From Abditibacteriota bacterium (GTDB lineage: Bacteria; Armatimonadota; UBA5829), in assembly GCA_017958015.1 (NCBI GenBank), contig JAGDDM010000178.1, positions 1 through 6,821 on the forward strand: 6,821 nt of DNA, given 5' to 3'. Within the stretch, counting starts at the first letter, position 1; every line of letters starts with the position of its first letter. The notes beneath the pieces were generated by a model. That model ran no database searches and was not told where the DNA came from. It saw only the letters and a list, made by a program, of their open reading frames with translations. Position numbers and translations under genes: made by a program. This document shows, piece by piece, positions 5,269 through 6,821 of the stretch.

Positions 5269-5291
5269 AATACAATAAAAAGGCAATCCCC

Positions 5292-6821
5292 ATGAAAAAA
5301 ATTATTCTCCTTTCCGTACTCTTCATCCTCTTCTCCTCCCTCTGCTCCGCCTACGTATCCCAAAACACCGACGGTTCCGTGGTGGCCTACGGCAATTGGG
5401 GAGATAAGGACTTTCAGCGGTACAGGGCAGTCATCGACAAAGAGGGCGGTTTTATCCTCGATTACGGGGGCGGCAACGATGTTTTCATCGACAAGGGCCG
5501 GACGGTTATGAACGGGGAGACGGTGAAGGCCTCCCGAATCGTCTGCGACAACCTCCATACAGCCACCGTTATCATGGACGGCGTGGGGTATGTGAGCTAC
5601 CGCTTTACTCCCAACGATATTATGATTAAGTTCGGTTCTTACTCCCCGAACTACATGGAATACGTGTTCACTCCCGAGTCTACCGTCTACCGCACCGAGG
5701 ATCTGCGGTTCTACAACAAGGCGGTGCGACTGGACGGGGTGAATCGGGTGACCTACTTCTTGGACGAGAACATCAATTTCCTCTGCGCCAACGTGGCCAA
5801 CCGCCCCAAGGACGGCAAGCTTGAGAACTTCTTCCCCTGCGGCGGCCACGGCCACTCCGATTTCAACCTCATCTTCCGGGACAACACTCCCGAGGAGGCG
5901 GACCTCTTTAGCCGCCTGACTTTAAGCCCCGAGTATTACAATCCGGACATCAACCTCATGTCCCCCTGCGAGTGGCGGGTGTTCCAGAGGAAAACGAAGT
6001 CCGAGGGAGCGATTACCGTGGCGGGAAAGACTTTCCCGGGGGCGGATAAAGTGGCCGTTCGGGTGTGGGACAAGTCCTACGACAGCGGATGGAAAGAGAT
6101 TTCTTACGATAAAATCACCGGCGCCTTCAACGACGCTCTCACCGTCCGGGCCGGGGGCTGGTACGCCTTCGAGATTAAGGTCATAAAGGGCGGCAAGACT
6201 TACTCAAAGAAGATAAACCGCGTGGGAGTCGGCGAAGTGTTCATCGGCGCCGGTCAGTCCAATTCCACCTGCTGCGGCGGCGCCCAGATGAGGTGCGAAA
6301 GCCGCATGGGCGCCTGCTTCGACGGCAAGATTTGGTACCCCTGCAATGACCCGCTCCTCGGCGCCCACGACCAAATGGACGCCGGCAGCTACTACCCGGT
6401 TTTCTGCGACCTTATGTATAAAAAGTACGGCGTGCCCGTGGCCGTGGTGCTGACGGGGCAGGGCGGATCAAGCATCGACGAATGGGTCCCCGGCGGTGAG
6501 CCCCATCCGCTCCACCACCCGGAGCTGGGCTGTCACTACGACTGGATGATGAGCCGAATGCGCTCCCTGGGTCCCGGGGGATTTCGGGCTGTGCTGTGGC
6601 ACCAGGGCGAGCGGGATATCCGCTGCGACGTGAACCAAAAGGCGGAGGCCATGACCCTGGTTGTGCGCTCCGCCCAGCGTGACGCCGGCTTCTCCTTCCC
6701 CTTCATCGCCGCCAAAGCCTCATACAACGACCTTAAAACCCAATCCGACGACGCCATAAGAAGCGTGTACCAAAAACTTTGGGACAACGGCACCGTTCTG
6801 CCGGGACCGGACACGGACAGA
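5292..6821 (+). CDS. Secreted sialate O-acetylesterase-like SGNH hydrolase, 3' partial
   Basis: The frame is open from the ATG at 5292 to the window end (510 codons) with no stop, so the C-terminus is missing. Residues 1-20 (MKKIILLSVLFILFSSLCSA) form a signal peptide with cleavage after CSA, so it acts outside the cytoplasm. An N-terminal region (about 21-230) matches no family I recognise. Next comes a probable beta-sandwich segment (about 232-318, ending AGGWYAFEIKV..VGVGEVF). The catalytic domain then begins with GAGQSN (S323, expected nucleophile) and continues with LTGQGGSSIDEW and WHQGERD (436-442). These are blocks of the SASA/carbohydrate esterase SGNH family, which removes acetyl groups from sugars. 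The final Asp-x-x-His block would lie beyond the window. A weak AAAGG (about 5279-5283) precedes the ATG by eight bases. A TACAAT at 5271-5276 is too close to the start to be a convincing promoter, so transcription may come through or from element B. The exact sugar substrate is unknown. Confidence 0.9.
   Translation, partial: MKKIILLSVLFILFSSLCSAYVSQNTDGSVVAYGNWGDKDFQRYRAVIDKEGGFILDYGGGNDVFIDKGRTVMNGETVKASRIVCDNLHTATVIMDGVGYVSYRFTPNDIMIKFGSYSPNYMEYVFTPESTVYRTEDLRFYNKAVRLDGVNRVTYFLDENINFLCANVANRPKDGKLENFFPCGGHGHSDFNLIFRDNTPEEADLFSRLTLSPEYYNPDINLMSPCEWRVFQRKTKSEGAITVAGKTFPGADKVAVRVWDKSYDSGWKEISYDKITGAFNDALTVRAGGWYAFEIKVIKGGKTYSKKINRVGVGEVFIGAGQSNSTCCGGAQMRCESRMGACFDGKIWYPCNDPLLGAHDQMDAGSYYPVFCDLMYKKYGVPVAVVLTGQGGSSIDEWVPGGEPHPLHHPELGCHYDWMMSRMRSLGPGGFRAVLWHQGERDIRCDVNQKAEAMTLVVRSAQRDAGFSFPFIAAKASYNDLKTQSDDAIRSVYQKLWDNGTVLPGPDTDR

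Noticed and set aside
5175..5855. Minus-strand open frame (226 codons) across repeat B and the esterase N-terminus
   Set aside because: It includes translated repeat sequence at its C-terminal side and is antisense to a signal peptide-bearing gene with esterase motifs.

Overview
The window comes from a bacterium with compact gene spacing, a moderately GC-rich coding sequence, Shine-Dalgarno leaders (a clear AAGGAGG at 2563-2569) and sigma70-type promoters. Several proteins carry Sec signal peptides and two belong to the SGNH hydrolase superfamily, which suggests a carbohydrate-using, possibly gut- or rumen-associated organism. The phylum cannot be fixed from this sequence. No phage, plasmid, CRISPR, tRNA or rRNA signal was seen.

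Layout from left to right. Positions 1-195 (+) hold the last 64 codons of a membrane protein, probably an MFS transporter. Positions 203-352 hold a structured intergenic repeat (element A). Two genes run leftwards from a promoter at 2471-2499: a secreted SGNH/DUF4886-like protein whose catalytic residues look lost (1291-2388, -), and a PfkB-family sugar kinase (335-1291, -). The two overlap by one base (TAATG). The kinase reading frame ends inside element A, which supplies its stop codon. A divergent extended -10 promoter (2518-2546) drives a rightward pair. The first gene is a soluble PRC-barrel/MgtE_N/CBS protein (2575-3828) and the second is an NRAMP-fold transporter with NRMT-type, magnesium-selective signatures (3835-5106). 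A second copy of the repeat (element B, 5116-5268) follows. Last comes a secreted sialate O-acetylesterase-like SGNH hydrolase that runs off the right edge (5292-6821).

How the genes fit together. The rightward pair reads as a magnesium uptake unit: an 11-helix transporter plus a cytosolic protein built from the Mg2+-sensing parts of MgtE without its channel. The leftward pair and the terminal esterase fit glycan or sugar handling, but their substrates cannot be told from sequence.

The least explained object is the pair of ~150 bp repeats. Each has AGGTT-type 7-mer arrays on the left, ATAACCT-type 8-mer arrays on the right, and a core with two strong hairpins. Between the copies the core is inverted while the outer arms keep the same direction, and one hairpin stem differs by paired substitutions that preserve pairing. 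This looks like a small palindromic repeat family in this genome and is the main candidate for something undescribed.
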